64,000 nt of DNA. It comes from Cognaticolwellia mytili (GTDB lineage Bacteria > Pseudomonadota > Gammaproteobacteria > Enterobacterales > Alteromonadaceae). The stretch is from contig NZ_NBOF01000001.1 of the NCBI RefSeq assembly GCF_002104475.1, positions 248,001 through 312,000 of the forward strand. Reading direction: 5' to 3'. Below the pieces are notes generated by a model. The model worked only from the letters and a program-made list of their open reading frames with translations, did no database searches and was not told the origin of the DNA. Below, piece by piece: positions 48,284 to 58,596 of the stretch (positions are counted from its first letter, which is position 1; each line of letters opens with the position of its first letter). The position numbers were made by a program, and so were the translations under genes.

Positions 48284-48748
48284 CTAATCTGTATTCAACA
48301 TTCCAATATGAGGAATACCATCTTCAAGATACATATTACTAACACGCTCAAAGCCATGTTGGTTATAAAATTTTTCTAAATGTTCCTGTGCTGATATTTT
48401 TATCGTATCTTGTGCAAAGTATTTGTTAGAAACCATTAATGCTTCTTTCATTAACTTATGGCCCAACCCTGTGCCACGAGCGTGTGATGAAATTGCTACA
48501 CGACCAATGCTGATATGATCTCGATACGTTGACCCTTTAGGTAATATGCGTAAATAAGCAGTCATTTGACCACATTGATAGCAGAAAAGATGTAGTGTTT
48601 CCGAATGTCGGTCATGATCATCTAAGTCTGGATAAAAGCAGCTTTGCTCAACAACGAATATATCAATTCTTAGTTTGAGAAGATCATATAACTCGTCTGT
48701 AGTTAATTGGATAAACTTCTTGGCTTGCCAGTTTTTTGTCGTGCACAT
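48284..48748 (-). CDS. elaA: ElaA-family GNAT acetyltransferase
   Basis: 154 residues, like E. coli ElaA (153). 'LYDLLKLRIDIFVVEQSCFYPDLDDHD' is the ElaA signature, followed by 'IGRVAISSHARGTGLGHKLM' (acetyl-CoA loop RGTGLG) and 'KISAQEHLEKFYNQHGFE'. The substrate of ElaA is not established. It is monocistronic and convergent with the MAPEG gene. Confidence 0.9.
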   Translation of the reverse strand: MCTTKNWQAKKFIQLTTDELYDLLKLRIDIFVVEQSCFYPDLDDHDRHSETLHLFCYQCGQMTAYLRILPKGSTYRDHISIGRVAISSHARGTGLGHKLMKEALMVSNKYFAQDTIKISAQEHLEKFYNQHGFERVSNMYLEDGIPHIGMLNTD

Positions 48749-48844
48749 AAATTATTATCTTTAACCCTTTTTAAATTTTTCATGAACAATATAAAGTGTA
48801 CATACATAAAGGTTAAAAATCTAAACTGATAGATATTTTAATCC

Positions 48845-51133
48845 CTACGTTTGGTGATTACTGATTAGTAATTCTTCAAAATCATTTGCTGAAAGAGGTC
48901 TGTCTAATAGATAACCCTGCCCAAAGTCACAACCTGCAGTAGATAGTAATTGTCTTTGTTGCTCAGTTTCAATACCTTCAGCTATGACCTTAATATTAAG
49001 TTTCTTAGCCATGACAATGATGGCTTCACATAAAGCCAAGTCATTACTATTAGCAGACATATTTTGTATAAAACTTTTATCTATTTTTAAGTAGTCAAAG
49101 GAAAAGTTTTTCAAATATGAAAAGGAGGAATAGCCAGTACCAAAATCATCAATTGATATAGCTATACCACTAAGGCGAATTTTATCGAGCACAGTAACTA
49201 CTTCTGCCTGATTTTCCATCAGTAAATTTTCTGTTATTTCAATACCAATTGCTTGTGGAGCCAGTTTTTTTTGAGCTAGTGCATCAATCCAATTGATAAT
49301 TTGCTCACCTTTATTTTTGTATTGTATTGGAGAGGTATTAATACTGATTTTTAGGTTCGAGCAGTAATTCTTTCGCCAACGTTTAACTTGTCGTATTACT
49401 TCGTAAAATATCCAGTCACTAATTTCAATAATTAGTCCTGTCTCTTCTGCAAGTGGTATAAATTCGAGTGGCGATATTAATCCTTTTGTTGGGTGCTGCC
49501 AGCGAATTAGTGCTTCTGCTTTAGTAATATCTTCAGTCTCTAAATTAGTAATAGGCTGATAAACAAGATGAAATTGATTTTTTACAAGTGCAACACGTAA
49601 GTCTTCAACCATTTCTATGCGCCGAAGAACATCAGTACGCATATTTTCAGTAAAGTAATGTACGTTATTTCGACCTTGTGCTTTAGCACCATACATTGCT
49701 TGGTCTGCGCTTCTAAGTAATGTATCTCGATCTAGGGCGTCGTTAGGATAAATTGCAATGCCAATGCTGACGCTACAATAAATATTTTTTTGTTCTAATT
49801 CATAAGGTTGAGCGAGTTTTTCTAATAGCTTTTGTACAATGTTTTCAACAAATTGCGCCCCGACGAATAATACCACAAATTCATCACCGCCTAAACGAGC
49901 GACAATATCGTTTTTTCTAATACTATTTTTAATGCGTTTTGAACATTCTACTAATAATGCATCGCCAGTTGCATGACCTAATGAGTCATTTACATCTTTA
50001 AAGTTATCAAGATCTAGCATGGCAACCGCGAGTTGTTTGTCATCACGTTTCGCATTCTTCATCGCTGCTATAAGGTGTTCGTACAATAAATTACGATTAG
50101 GTAAATGGGTTAAACTATCGAAATTTGCTTGCTGCCAAATCAACTTATCTGCTTTTTCTCGTTCCATAGCTATACGGACCAGATTAGCAAATTGCTCTAT
50201 TAGAATGAAATCAATCGCTTTTGGTGCCGATATTTTCTTATGGTAAATGGCGAAGGTGCCTAAAATATTCCCTTGATTATCAATAATAGGCTCAGACCAA
50301 CATGATGCTAGGTTTGCTCTTTTAGCTAATTCAGTCCAAGGGGACCAAAAGGGGTGGCTGCTAATATCCTCAACAATTACTCTTTTACCCGTATAAGCAG
50401 CTGTGCCGCATGAACCGACTCCATAACCAATTTCTACACCATCGATGGCTTCATTGTAAAAGTCTGGAAAGCTTGGTGCAGCGCCTATGATTAAATGTTT
50501 TTTACTGTCATCAAGTAACAGTATGCTGCACTTTGCATCGTGATACTCTCTTTCAACGCTGACTAAAATAGCAGGTAAAATCTCTGACAATTTTGCTGAG
50601 CTGGCGATTAATTCTAAAATATTATTACGCAAGCGACTTAGCTTTTCATTGTTGAATAACTGTTGATTTCTAGTCTTCATAAATAATGAAAAGGCGAGAG
50701 AAAATAGATTGGTTAAAATGAGTGCGGCAATAATCCGAAGTAGTTCAAAATCATTGAATTGCGTATAGGTTAAAAAACAAGCGATAAAAATAAGCAGGGC
50801 ATTCAATATACTGGCAATGATTGTTGGTAACAAATAAAAGCCAGCAATAATTATAGGGAAAACCCAATAAATTAATATTGCCCCTTTGGCATAAATGGCG
50901 CCGATCATCGTAATTTGGATAAATATAGCTAAAAGGCCACTATAAAATTGAGTTTTTTTAGTAAACCAAACCCCAGAGAAGATTACTGTAATGCCAAGTA
51001 TTGCAACAAGGTCAATGATGATTTGCACTTTATCTTGAGCTTTTACACTCAAAACAAGAAATGGGAATAAACCTAATAGGGCAAATGCTGTGACGGTGAG
51101 TAATATCTTATCTTCACGTGAGCGTCTCATCAT
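48845..51133 (-). CDS. Membrane GAF-GGDEF-EAL c-di-GMP protein
   Basis: 762 residues. The N-terminal ~160 residues form about six membrane helices of an unclassified sensor module. A GAF domain follows ('EIGYGVGSCGTAAYTGKRVIVEDIS', of the type seen in oxygen or redox sensors). The GGDEF is intact (RLGGDEFVV), as is the EAL (KAEALIRW, DDFGTGYSSFSYL, VIAEGIETEQQ). Both cyclase and phosphodiesterase sites look complete. It resembles the neighbouring NIT-PAS-GGDEF-EAL protein only in the output half. Two ATG codons open the gene. Confidence 0.92.
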   Translation of the reverse strand: MMRRSREDKILLTVTAFALLGLFPFLVLSVKAQDKVQIIIDLVAILGITVIFSGVWFTKKTQFYSGLLAIFIQITMIGAIYAKGAILIYWVFPIIIAGFYLLPTIIASILNALLIFIACFLTYTQFNDFELLRIIAALILTNLFSLAFSLFMKTRNQQLFNNEKLSRLRNNILELIASSAKLSEILPAILVSVEREYHDAKCSILLLDDSKKHLIIGAAPSFPDFYNEAIDGVEIGYGVGSCGTAAYTGKRVIVEDISSHPFWSPWTELAKRANLASCWSEPIIDNQGNILGTFAIYHKKISAPKAIDFILIEQFANLVRIAMEREKADKLIWQQANFDSLTHLPNRNLLYEHLIAAMKNAKRDDKQLAVAMLDLDNFKDVNDSLGHATGDALLVECSKRIKNSIRKNDIVARLGGDEFVVLFVGAQFVENIVQKLLEKLAQPYELEQKNIYCSVSIGIAIYPNDALDRDTLLRSADQAMYGAKAQGRNNVHYFTENMRTDVLRRIEMVEDLRVALVKNQFHLVYQPITNLETEDITKAEALIRWQHPTKGLISPLEFIPLAEETGLIIEISDWIFYEVIRQVKRWRKNYCSNLKISINTSPIQYKNKGEQIINWIDALAQKKLAPQAIGIEITENLLMENQAEVVTVLDKIRLSGIAISIDDFGTGYSSFSYLKNFSFDYLKIDKSFIQNMSANSNDLALCEAIIVMAKKLNIKVIAEGIETEQQRQLLSTAGCDFGQGYLLDRPLSANDFEELLISNHQT

Positions 51134-51618
51134 ACCAAAAAAGTCCCTATAAATTTAAGTCATATAGAGTATAACTTTATCTCTAAGCGTCGCGAGTATC
51201 AATTATATCGTGAATATAATTGATCTCTCTCATGGTAGTGAATTGTTATATAAAAAGAGATATAAAGTTGTATGTGAAGTTAGGGGCTGTTGAATTTTTG
51301 TGGTTGAACTTTGTTCGCTTTATTTAACGAGAATAAAGCGTTTTAATTGAGCCGAGTAGTGTGTAGTCTAGTCATTCTAAGTAAATAGTACTCACCGTTT
51401 CCACATCCTGCTCACGCTAAGCACCGACCTCTATGTAGGCAACAAAGAGTAAAACGGCTTTTAGCCGGATCCTTTGGACAATGTTTGTTGCAAAAGTAAT
51501 CTCGAAAGATAAAAAAATTCTAATTACAGTTCGATTAAGCACATAGAATATAAGGTTCATGTATAAGTAGTGGCAAATAGCGGAGTTAACTACTTTCAAC
51601 ATTATTAATATGTTGTAT
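51134..51618. other. 485-bp gene-free region with IS-like features
   Basis: No supported gene. A perfect 9-bp stem CGCTTTATT / AATAAAGCG (51316-51340) is followed by TTTT, and a short CGGCT / AGCCG stem (51455-51467) comes later. The part from about 51290 to 51480 is less AT-rich than its surroundings and is out of style with local intergenic DNA. It may be a remnant of a mobile or dispersed repeat, but no transposase fragment or second copy is visible. Confidence 0.4.
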
Positions 51619-51912
51619 TTAAGCTAGCTTCTGTAAATAACCGTGATAACGTTTACGATTTAAGTAATTGATAATCTCTTGCTTATACTGACCAATGTTA
51701 AGCTCAGGATACTCAGTATATAGAACATTTTTGAGCGCATTTTGCTCTAGAAAAAGTAAATAAGCTAGCGGTAAATATTTAGGGTTGAAGTTACTTTGAT
51801 ATACGGTAGCTCTAACTTCTGAAGGGTTATAATGGGGTTTTATTCCGTAACGCTTCTCAAGTGCGGGTAATAACTTTACCCCGTATTTTTTGATCGAATA
51901 GTATTTAAACAT
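51619..51912 (-). CDS. Conserved-looking small hypothetical protein (97 aa)
   Basis: A basic, soluble 97-residue protein: 'YYSIKKYGVKLLPALEKRYG', 'YNPSEVRATVYQSNFNPKYLPLAYLLF', and a C-terminal 'YLNRKRYHGYLQKL'. It may belong to the DUF6559 group, judged only from the opening lysine/arginine pattern. Codon use matches neighbours. It has its own upstream gap and no partner gene. Function unknown. Confidence 0.65.
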   Translation of the reverse strand: MFKYYSIKKYGVKLLPALEKRYGIKPHYNPSEVRATVYQSNFNPKYLPLAYLLFLEQNALKNVLYTEYPELNIGQYKQEIINYLNRKRYHGYLQKLA

Positions 51913-52240
51913 ATGCTAATCCCTAGCGTCATATTACATCCTAAGTGAGGGCGGGTATTATAATCTTGCGTTTTTACGACGTCAACTCCAAAATTGAGGT
52001 AAGTCACATTTTTATTGGGCTGTATGGAAAAATCATACAAATTTTTTGGCAGTTCTCTTACAAGGAAGAAAGAGTATAACTATATAAAAACTCCTTTTAG
52101 GTGGCATTAATTACGACTTGAATGTGTTTGAATTTTATTGAAAAACACATGCCGCTATATCAGTATTTTGTTATGTGATAGCGACATACGAGTAAACCAG
52201 CAGGCAGAATAACAATGTTATTCTGATATTAAGCAGAATG
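51913..52240 (-). other. Gap downstream of hisIE, with a hairpin at 52205-52225
   Basis: The perfect 9-bp stem CAGAATAAC / GTTATTCTG with a 3-nt loop lies 15 nt after the hisIE stop on the minus strand. It lacks a T run, so it may act as a 3'-end stabiliser or weak terminator. The rest should hold the promoter of the 97-residue gene; no clear boxes are seen. Confidence 0.45.
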
Positions 52241-52864
52241 TTAGGTTTTATTGTGCCTTGCTTGTAAAACGGCCATCACTTCGCTTAAGTCGATGTTTTG
52301 ATCTTGTAGTAACACTAACGTGTGATAAAACAAGTCCGCACATTCGCCTAATAAGTCTTCTTTAGTTTCAGCAACCGCTGCTAATGCAACTTCAACACCT
52401 TCTTCGCCAACTTTTTGCGCAATTTTAGTAGTGCCACGTGAAAATAAATGTGCGGTATAACTATCTTCAGGTGCATCATTTTTGCGGCTAGCAATGACTT
52501 GCTCTAGTTGGCTAAGAAAATTTTGCTGGCTAAGCTTTTGTTCAGGAAAGCATGATTCTGTACCTAAATGGCATGTTGGTCCTTGTGGACGACAAGCGAT
52601 AAGCAAGCTGTCTTGGTCACAATCAGTGATCACTTGGCTGATTTTTAAATAATTGCCACTGGTTTCACCTTTACACCAAAGTGCTTGCTTAGCTCGACTA
52701 TAAAATGTCGCTAAACCCGTGTTTAAGGTTTGTGTCAAAGCCTCAGTATTCATGTAACCTTGCATTAATACTGCACCGGTATCTTGGTGCTGAATGATTA
52801 CTGGGATCATTCCTGACATTTTGTCCCATGCCAATTGGCTAATATTATCTTTTGTTATTAGCAT
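52241..52864 (-). CDS. hisIE: Bifunctional phosphoribosyl-AMP cyclohydrolase / phosphoribosyl-ATP pyrophosphatase
   Basis: 207 residues. The HisI half has '[16 protein letters not shown]', '[10 protein letters not shown]' and '[21 protein letters not shown]' (zinc and metal ligands). The HisE half has '[13 protein letters not shown]' and '[13 protein letters not shown]' (pyrophosphatase Glu cluster). It performs steps 2 and 3 of histidine synthesis. It is the last gene of the operon and overlaps hisF by 7 bp. Confidence 0.97.
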   Translation of the reverse strand: MLITKDNISQLAWDKMSGMIPVIIQHQDTGAVLMQGYMNTEALTQTLNTGLATFYSRAKQALWCKGETSGNYLKISQVITDCDQDSLLIACRPQGPTCHLGTESCFPEQKLSQQNFLSQLEQVIASRKNDAPEDSYTAHLFSRGTTKIAQKVGEEGVEVALAAVAETKEDLLGECADLFYHTLVLLQDQNIDLSEVMAVLQARHNKT

Positions 52865-53646
52865 AATCTTATCTCAACTTTTTCATTTTTAAGGGTTTGC
52901 TTTAATTCGCTCATGGCAATGATGCCTTTATGGAAAACACTCGCTGCTAGTGCGCCATCAACATCAGTTTGCTGAAAAACATCAATAAAGTGTGATATGT
53001 CACCTGCGCCGCCTGAAGCGATTAGTGGCATATTGCACTTTTCACGTACTTGTCTAAGCTGTTCAATGTCGTAACCTTGTCGAACACCATCTTGATTCAT
53101 ACAATTAAGTACTATTTCTCCAGCACCTAATTTTTGCACTTCTTGTATCCAGTCTAAGGTGCGCCATTTAGTTTTTTGTGTTCGGGTTTCATCGCCGGTA
53201 AATTGATAAACTTGGTACTCTCCTTGGCCGTTGTTGGCGTTTTGATTAAAGTAACTGTCAATGCCAACCACAATGCATTGCTGGCCAAATACATCGGCTA
53301 ACCTTGATATTAATTCAGGATCGCGCAGTGCAGGGGAGTTAATCGATATTTTATCGGCGCCCATCATTAAAATTTGTCGAGCATCTTCTTCTGACTTAAT
53401 GCCGCCGGCAACACAAAAGGGAATGTCGATGACTTGTGCAATACGACTGACCCAGCTTTTATCAACCACGCGATCGTCTGAGCTGGCAGTAATATCATAA
53501 AAAACTAATTCATCAGCACCTGCCTCAGCGTATTTTTGCGCTAGCGGAACTATGTCACCAATAATTTCATGATTACGGAATTGAACCCCTTTAACGACTT
53601 TACCATCCCTAACATCTAGACAAGGAATTATGCGTTTGGCCAACAT
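52858..53646 (-). CDS. hisF: Imidazole glycerol phosphate synthase, cyclase subunit
   Basis: 262 residues, a (beta/alpha)8 barrel with '[19 protein letters not shown]' (catalytic Asp), 'VVGIDSY' and '[14 protein letters not shown]' (second catalytic Asp). With HisH it makes IGP and AICAR. It is a few residues longer than usual (about 257) through an insert in '[16 protein letters not shown]'. It overlaps hisA by 19 bp. Confidence 0.97.
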   Translation of the reverse strand: MLAKRIIPCLDVRDGKVVKGVQFRNHEIIGDIVPLAQKYAEAGADELVFYDITASSDDRVVDKSWVSRIAQVIDIPFCVAGGIKSEEDARQILMMGADKISINSPALRDPELISRLADVFGQQCIVVGIDSYFNQNANNGQGEYQVYQFTGDETRTQKTKWRTLDWIQEVQKLGAGEIVLNCMNQDGVRQGYDIEQLRQVREKCNMPLIASGGAGDISHFIDVFQQTDVDGALAASVFHKGIIAMSELKQTLKNEKVEIRLC

Positions 53647-54365
53647 GCGATTGCCTCCTCGAGAGTGAATTTACCTTCTAACAATGACCGGCCTAATATT
53701 ACGCCATCAACACCAGTTGGGATCAGTGCAGTAATATCAGCTAATGAGCCAATGCCTCCAGAGGCTTGCCATTTTATATTCGGGTATTGCTGACAAAGTT
53801 CTCGATACATTTCAACATTACTGCCTGTTAACGTACCATCCTTACTGATGTCAGTGCATAAAACATGAATTAAACCTGCGGCAATATAATCATCTAATAA
53901 TGACTCTAAATTAACGCCACTGTCTTTTATCCAGCCGTGTGTTGGCAAGGTTTTATTGCCATAGGCATCAATTTTTACGTCAAGTGCTAAAACAATGCTC
54001 TCACCGCCAAATTCGGTCAGCCAAGTGCGAACCAAGCCTGGCTCTTTAATGGCGAGTGAGCCGATCACCACGCGATCAGCGCCTAGCGTTAATAATTGTT
54101 CAACATCTTCCTTGCAGCGTACACCACCGCCAACCTGAATAATCATGCTTTCGTGCTTTACTAAAGTTTTCAGTAAACTTAGTTGGCGTTTATTACTATC
54201 CTTTGCGCCATCTAAATCAACAAAGTGCATCACGGTAGCACCAGATTGAGCATATGAATCTTGGCGTTCTTTGGCGGTGGTTTGATAGTTAGTTTTCTGC
54301 CGGTAATCACCTTGAAATAATCGAACAACTTCACCGTCAATTAAATCGATTGCTGGGATCATCAT
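53628..54365 (-). CDS. hisA: ProFAR isomerase HisA
   Basis: 245 residues, the family length. '[20 protein letters not shown]' carries the general base Asp, 'VGGGVR' and '[15 protein letters not shown]' the second Asp and the phosphate site. It isomerises ProFAR to PRFAR. It begins 3 bp after hisH ends and shares the half-barrel repeats with hisF. Confidence 0.97.
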   Translation of the reverse strand: MMIPAIDLIDGEVVRLFQGDYRQKTNYQTTAKERQDSYAQSGATVMHFVDLDGAKDSNKRQLSLLKTLVKHESMIIQVGGGVRCKEDVEQLLTLGADRVVIGSLAIKEPGLVRTWLTEFGGESIVLALDVKIDAYGNKTLPTHGWIKDSGVNLESLLDDYIAAGLIHVLCTDISKDGTLTGSNVEMYRELCQQYPNIKWQASGGIGSLADITALIPTGVDGVILGRSLLEGKFTLEEAIACWPNA

Positions 54366-54368
54366 CGT

Positions 54369-55007
54369 TTACATCTCCAAAAAGTTTTTAATGATTTTAC
54401 TACCAAGATCGCTTGAGCGTTCAGGGTGAAATTGACAACCAATGAAGTTATCTTTGGCAATAGCTGCTGAAAACTCACTACCATATTGGCAGCGTGCAAC
54501 CGTGTATTCAGACACTGGTGCAGCAAAGCTATGAACAAAATAAAAATAGTCTCCAACGTTTATTCCGTTAAATACGGGGTGACTTTCAACCTGGCTTAAA
54601 GTATTCCAGCCCATATGTGGCAGGCGTAAGCTTTTAGCATCAAGTGGACGAACATCAGTGGGAATTACGCCCAAACACTCGATAATTTGATCGTCACTAT
54701 TAGAATTAGCACCTTCTACTGAACTTCGAGCCATTAATTGCATACCTAAACAAAAACCTAATACTGGTTGAGTAAGTCGCTGTAAGGTTGCTACTAATCC
54801 TTTTGCTCGAATATTTTCCATGGCATGACGGGCAGTGCCAACGCCAGGTAAAATTACTTTTTTAGCATTTTTTATTGTTTTAATATCATCAGATATAACG
54901 ATGGCATAGCCCAAACGCTCAACGGCGAATTTTACCGAAGAGAGGTTTGCACATCCCGTATCAACAATAACAAAATCAGCTGTTTGCGTTACTTGGTCAG
55001 TTGTCAC
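54369..55007 (-). CDS. hisH: Imidazole glycerol phosphate synthase, glutaminase subunit
   Basis: 212 residues from a GTG at 55007. That codon starts one base after the hisB stop and has AAGGA 10 nt upstream. A longer frame to 55079 would overlap hisB and add residues unlike HisH. Class I glutaminase: 'VDTGCANLSSV', oxyanion 'ILPGVGTARHAM', nucleophile 'LGFCLGMQLM' and the His-Glu pair in 'GCQFHPERSS'. It feeds ammonia to HisF. Confidence 0.95.
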   Translation of the reverse strand: MTTDQVTQTADFVIVDTGCANLSSVKFAVERLGYAIVISDDIKTIKNAKKVILPGVGTARHAMENIRAKGLVATLQRLTQPVLGFCLGMQLMARSSVEGANSNSDDQIIECLGVIPTDVRPLDAKSLRLPHMGWNTLSQVESHPVFNGINVGDYFYFVHSFAAPVSEYTVARCQYGSEFSAAIAKDNFIGCQFHPERSSDLGSKIIKNFLEM

Positions 55008-55008
55008 G

Positions 55009-56079
55009 CTATAAACATCCTTTTGTGCTTGGTAAGTCATCACCAGATATAGTAATTGCTTGACGTAATGCACGACCAAACACTTTAAATAAGCTTTCTA
55101 CTTGGTGATGACAGTTACCTTCAGTGGTTGAAAGGTGTAAGGTTATTGCCATGGCGTCAGCTAAAGAGCGGAAAAAGTGCGATACCATCTGTGTCGACAT
55201 TTGCCCGACGTTACTATCGGTAAATGTTGCGTCAAACTCTAACCAAGGACGACCAGATAAATCGATTGAACATTCTGCTCGGCATTCATCCATAGGTAAA
55301 ACAAAGCCAAAGCGTCCAATACCGCGTTTATCGCCTAAGGCCTGTTTTAGCGCTTGCCCAAGTGCTAGAGCTGTGTCTTCAACACTGTGATGTTCATCAA
55401 TGTGATAATCACCATCAACGTTGACGTTCATGCTAAAGCCGCCGTGAGCGGCAATTTGTTCAAGCATATGGTCGAAAAATCCCAAGCCTGTTTTGATCTT
55501 AATATCGCCAACCTTATCGAGATTTATCGCGACATTGATATCAGTTTCTTTTGTTGTTCGAGTGACATTCGCAATACGAGGTTTTGTTAGTAGCTGTTCG
55601 GCGATATCCTGCCAGTTAAGCGATTGACGATTATATTTAATACCTTGAATGCCCATGTTGGCTGCAAGTGTAATATCGGTTTCTCGGTCACCAATCACAT
55701 AAGAGTTGGCAAAGTTAACTTTACCTTGTTGCAGGTAATCGCTAACTAGCCCTAATTTAGGCTTTCGACAGCTACAATTATCTTCATCGAAATGTGGACA
55801 AAGCAGCACTTCATCAAAGCTAATGCCTTGTGATGAAAACATTGCCATCATTGCATCGTGTGGTAAATTAAAATCGCTTTGTGGGTAACTATCGGTACCT
55901 AGCCCGTCTTGATTCGATACCATCACTAAGCGAAAGCCTTTTTTTTGTAGGGCAATTAGCACAGGAATAACATTAGGTTCGAAAACTAACTTCTCCAAGC
56001 TATCAACCTGTTTATCCGTTATCGGCTCTTCAATTAAGGTACCGTCACGGTCGATAAATAAAATATTTTGCTGATTCAT
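55009..56079 (-). CDS. hisB: Bifunctional histidinol-phosphatase / imidazoleglycerol-phosphate dehydratase
   Basis: 356 residues, as in E. coli. The N-terminal HAD phosphatase has '[12 protein letters not shown]' (nucleophile) and the zinc-loop cysteines '[15 protein letters not shown]'. The C-terminal IGPD half has '[15 protein letters not shown]', '[17 protein letters not shown]' and '[17 protein letters not shown]' (metal His/Glu). Steps 6 and 8 of the pathway are fused in one protein. Starts in a 4-bp overlap with hisC. Confidence 0.97.
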   Translation of the reverse strand: MNQQNILFIDRDGTLIEEPITDKQVDSLEKLVFEPNVIPVLIALQKKGFRLVMVSNQDGLGTDSYPQSDFNLPHDAMMAMFSSQGISFDEVLLCPHFDEDNCSCRKPKLGLVSDYLQQGKVNFANSYVIGDRETDITLAANMGIQGIKYNRQSLNWQDIAEQLLTKPRIANVTRTTKETDINVAINLDKVGDIKIKTGLGFFDHMLEQIAAHGGFSMNVNVDGDYHIDEHHSVEDTALALGQALKQALGDKRGIGRFGFVLPMDECRAECSIDLSGRPWLEFDATFTDSNVGQMSTQMVSHFFRSLADAMAITLHLSTTEGNCHHQVESLFKVFGRALRQAITISGDDLPSTKGCL

Positions 56080-57200
56080 ACTAATTCTCTTTTATCTGGT
56101 GTTATAGCGTTGATAATTTTTTGTTTTAATAGTGATAGTTCGTTTGCACTGCCAATACTGATCCGTAAGCAATTGGCTAAGCTTAGTTGCTTAGATTGGT
56201 CGCGAATTAAAATACCTTGCTGAGCAAGAGTATTAAAAATAAAGCTTTTTGTGGCTTCGCTTTCACAGCGAAATAGCACAAAGTTGGCGTCGCTAGCAAA
56301 TACTTGTTCGCACCATTTTTGTTGAGCTAACCAATGAGCAAGTTGGTCTCGTAACGTACCTGTTTCTTGCACACGATTGTTCATTTGCCTTAAACCATTT
56401 TGTGCCAATGCTTCACTTGCTATTTCGGCAACTGGGGCGGAAATAGGGTAAGGCGCAATAACTTTACTGAGCATGGTTATTACGTCTTCATTAGCTAAAG
56501 TGAAGCCACAACGTAAACCTGCTAAAGCAAAAGCTTTTGATAATGTTCTTAATACCACTAAATGCGGATAGTCTTTTAACCAGCTAGCAACGGATTGCTC
56601 TGGGCTAAATTCAATATAAGCTTCGTCGACAACAACCATGGCGGAATCGGCAAATAACTCTAGCGTTGCTTGAATATCTTGTTGTGATAATAAATTGCCG
56701 GTTGGGTTACCCGGAGAGCATAAAAAGACTACTTTAGCTTGGTCAACTTGTTGTTTTAGCCCCGCTAAATCTAATGACAGTTTGTCGGTTAACGGCACTT
56801 TAATGGTGTCTACGCCGTGATTTTCTGCGCTAATGGCATACATGCCATACGTAGGTGGGCAAATTAATACCTTATCTTGATAAGCTCGACAAAATGTTCG
56901 GATTAATAACTCTATGCCTTCATCAGCACCGCGGGTTGCTAAAATATTTTCAGCGCGAATATTGTCAGTACTTACGCCACAATAATCACGGTAAGCATTG
57001 ATTAAATTCTCCGGCTGAAAATCAGGGTAGCGATTAATATTGTTACTGTTCACTTGATAGGTGCCCGAGCCTGAAGCTTCATTCGCATTTAGCCAGGTTT
57101 TACTTTGCATATCGCCATTACTTGAATGTAAACGACGTGCAGACTGATAAGGCACCATATTAACTAATTCTTCGCGGGCAAGTTTGTTCGCAATAGTCAT
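56076..57200 (-). CDS. hisC: Histidinol-phosphate aminotransferase
   Basis: 374 residues of the class II fold-type I aminotransferases. 'NEASGSG' at the start, '[11 protein letters not shown]', '[12 protein letters not shown]' (PLP-stacking Asp/Tyr) and '[17 protein letters not shown]' with the Schiff-base Lys. It transaminates imidazole-acetol phosphate. A 4-bp overlap links it to hisD upstream. Confidence 0.97.
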   Translation of the reverse strand: MTIANKLAREELVNMVPYQSARRLHSSNGDMQSKTWLNANEASGSGTYQVNSNNINRYPDFQPENLINAYRDYCGVSTDNIRAENILATRGADEGIELLIRTFCRAYQDKVLICPPTYGMYAISAENHGVDTIKVPLTDKLSLDLAGLKQQVDQAKVVFLCSPGNPTGNLLSQQDIQATLELFADSAMVVVDEAYIEFSPEQSVASWLKDYPHLVVLRTLSKAFALAGLRCGFTLANEDVITMLSKVIAPYPISAPVAEIASEALAQNGLRQMNNRVQETGTLRDQLAHWLAQQKWCEQVFASDANFVLFRCESEATKSFIFNTLAQQGILIRDQSKQLSLANCLRISIGSANELSLLKQKIINAITPDKRELV

Positions 57201-58567
57201 TTATGCAGCTCCTGCTTCATTAGTAGTTCGCTTTTCAATAGTTTTTTCTCAGCAATAGGTTGCTCTTCTAAACGAATCGTTACGGCGCGCTTGTGGCCGT
57301 CTAAGCCTTCGGCGTCAGTGAGTTCGCAAATGCATTCAGCTAAGTTGCTCAAACCTTGGCGTGTAATTTCTTGCACAGTAAAGCGTCTTGAAAAGTCTGC
57401 CAATGATAAACTACTGATCACTTTTGAATAGCCATAGGTTGGCAATACGTGATTAGTGCCACTAGCATAATCACCGGCTGATTCAGGGGTATAAGCGCCA
57501 ACAAAAATAGAACCGGCATTTCGTAACTGTGCTAGTAATACTTGCGCATTCTCAGTTTGAATAATTAAGTGCTCAGGGCCATATTCATTTGAAACGTCAA
57601 CCGCTTGAGCCAAATCTGTGGTTAATATTAAACGACTTTGCTTTAAGGCTTGCTTGGCAATATCTGCTCTTGAAAGTTCACTTAATTGCTTAACTAATGC
57701 GTCTTGCACTTCACTAATAAGCGTTTCACTGTCAGACAACAATATGACTTGGCTATCAGGACCGTGCTCTGCTTGTGAAAGTAAGTCAGCGGCAACAAAG
57801 CCTGCGTTGGCATTTTTGTCGGCAATGACTAGTACTTCAGAAGGGCCTGCCGGCATATCAATAGCAAAGCCATTGACCTGTTGCGATAGTTGTTTTTTAG
57901 CTTCAGTTACATACTTATTACCTGGGCCAAATATCTTATTGACTGGCTTAATCGTATTTGTACCAAAAGCTAAAGCAGCACAGGCTTGTGCGCCGCCAAT
58001 GTTATAAATTTCGTCTATCTGGCAAAGTGATGCTGCAACAAGAATTTCATCCGCTAGCTGGCCACTTTTATTGGGCGGACAAACCAATACTTTACGCGGA
58101 CATTGCGCCAACTGTGCTGGCACACCTAACATTAATACCGTTGATGGTAGCGGCGCACTGCCGGCGGGAATGTACAAACCGACACTAGCAATCGCCTCTG
58201 TTTTTAAGGTACAAACCACACCAGGGGTGGTTTCAACCCGAATGTCATCGGTTATTTGTGCTTGGTGAAAACGCTTAATATTGTCATAGGCACTTTTAAT
58301 CGCTTGTAGTCGCTTACTGGTTAATCTGGCTTTCGCTGCTTTAACTTGCGCTTGAGTAACCTGTAAACTTTCAAGCTTTACGCCGTCAAATTTTTCAGTT
58401 AAATCAAATAGTGCCGTATCACCATTCTTTCTAACATTGCTTAATATATTTTCTACTTGCTGCGACAATAAACCACTTTCGGCAATTGCCGGACGCGATA
58501 GTGCAAACTTTCGTTCTGCACTTGATAAGTTTTCCCAACTGATTATTTTATTTTTCATATCATTCAA
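57197..58567 (-). CDS. hisD: Histidinol dehydrogenase
   Basis: 456 residues, slightly longer than E. coli (434). 'GLYIPAGSAPLPSTVLMLGVPAQ', 'GPGNKYVTEAKKQL', 'MPAGPSEVLVIADKNA', 'LLSQAEHGPDSQ' (zinc and catalytic His) and 'TNHVLPTYG'. NAD-dependent, last two steps to histidine. AGAAG lies 4 nt before the first ATG (58567) and 9 nt before a second ATG (58558); the second may be the true start. The extra length is at the C-terminus. Confidence 0.96.
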   Translation of the reverse strand: MNDMKNKIISWENLSSAERKFALSRPAIAESGLLSQQVENILSNVRKNGDTALFDLTEKFDGVKLESLQVTQAQVKAAKARLTSKRLQAIKSAYDNIKRFHQAQITDDIRVETTPGVVCTLKTEAIASVGLYIPAGSAPLPSTVLMLGVPAQLAQCPRKVLVCPPNKSGQLADEILVAASLCQIDEIYNIGGAQACAALAFGTNTIKPVNKIFGPGNKYVTEAKKQLSQQVNGFAIDMPAGPSEVLVIADKNANAGFVAADLLSQAEHGPDSQVILLSDSETLISEVQDALVKQLSELSRADIAKQALKQSRLILTTDLAQAVDVSNEYGPEHLIIQTENAQVLLAQLRNAGSIFVGAYTPESAGDYASGTNHVLPTYGYSKVISSLSLADFSRRFTVQEITRQGLSNLAECICELTDAEGLDGHKRAVTIRLEEQPIAEKKLLKSELLMKQELHK

Positions 58568-58596
58568 CTTCTAATAATGTTGTTTAGAAAGGTCTG

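Noticed and set aside
51417-51602. 61-codon minus-strand frame in the gap after the GAF-GGDEF-EAL gene
   Set aside because: No ribosome site, no recognisable domain, and it covers structured, apparently non-coding DNA.
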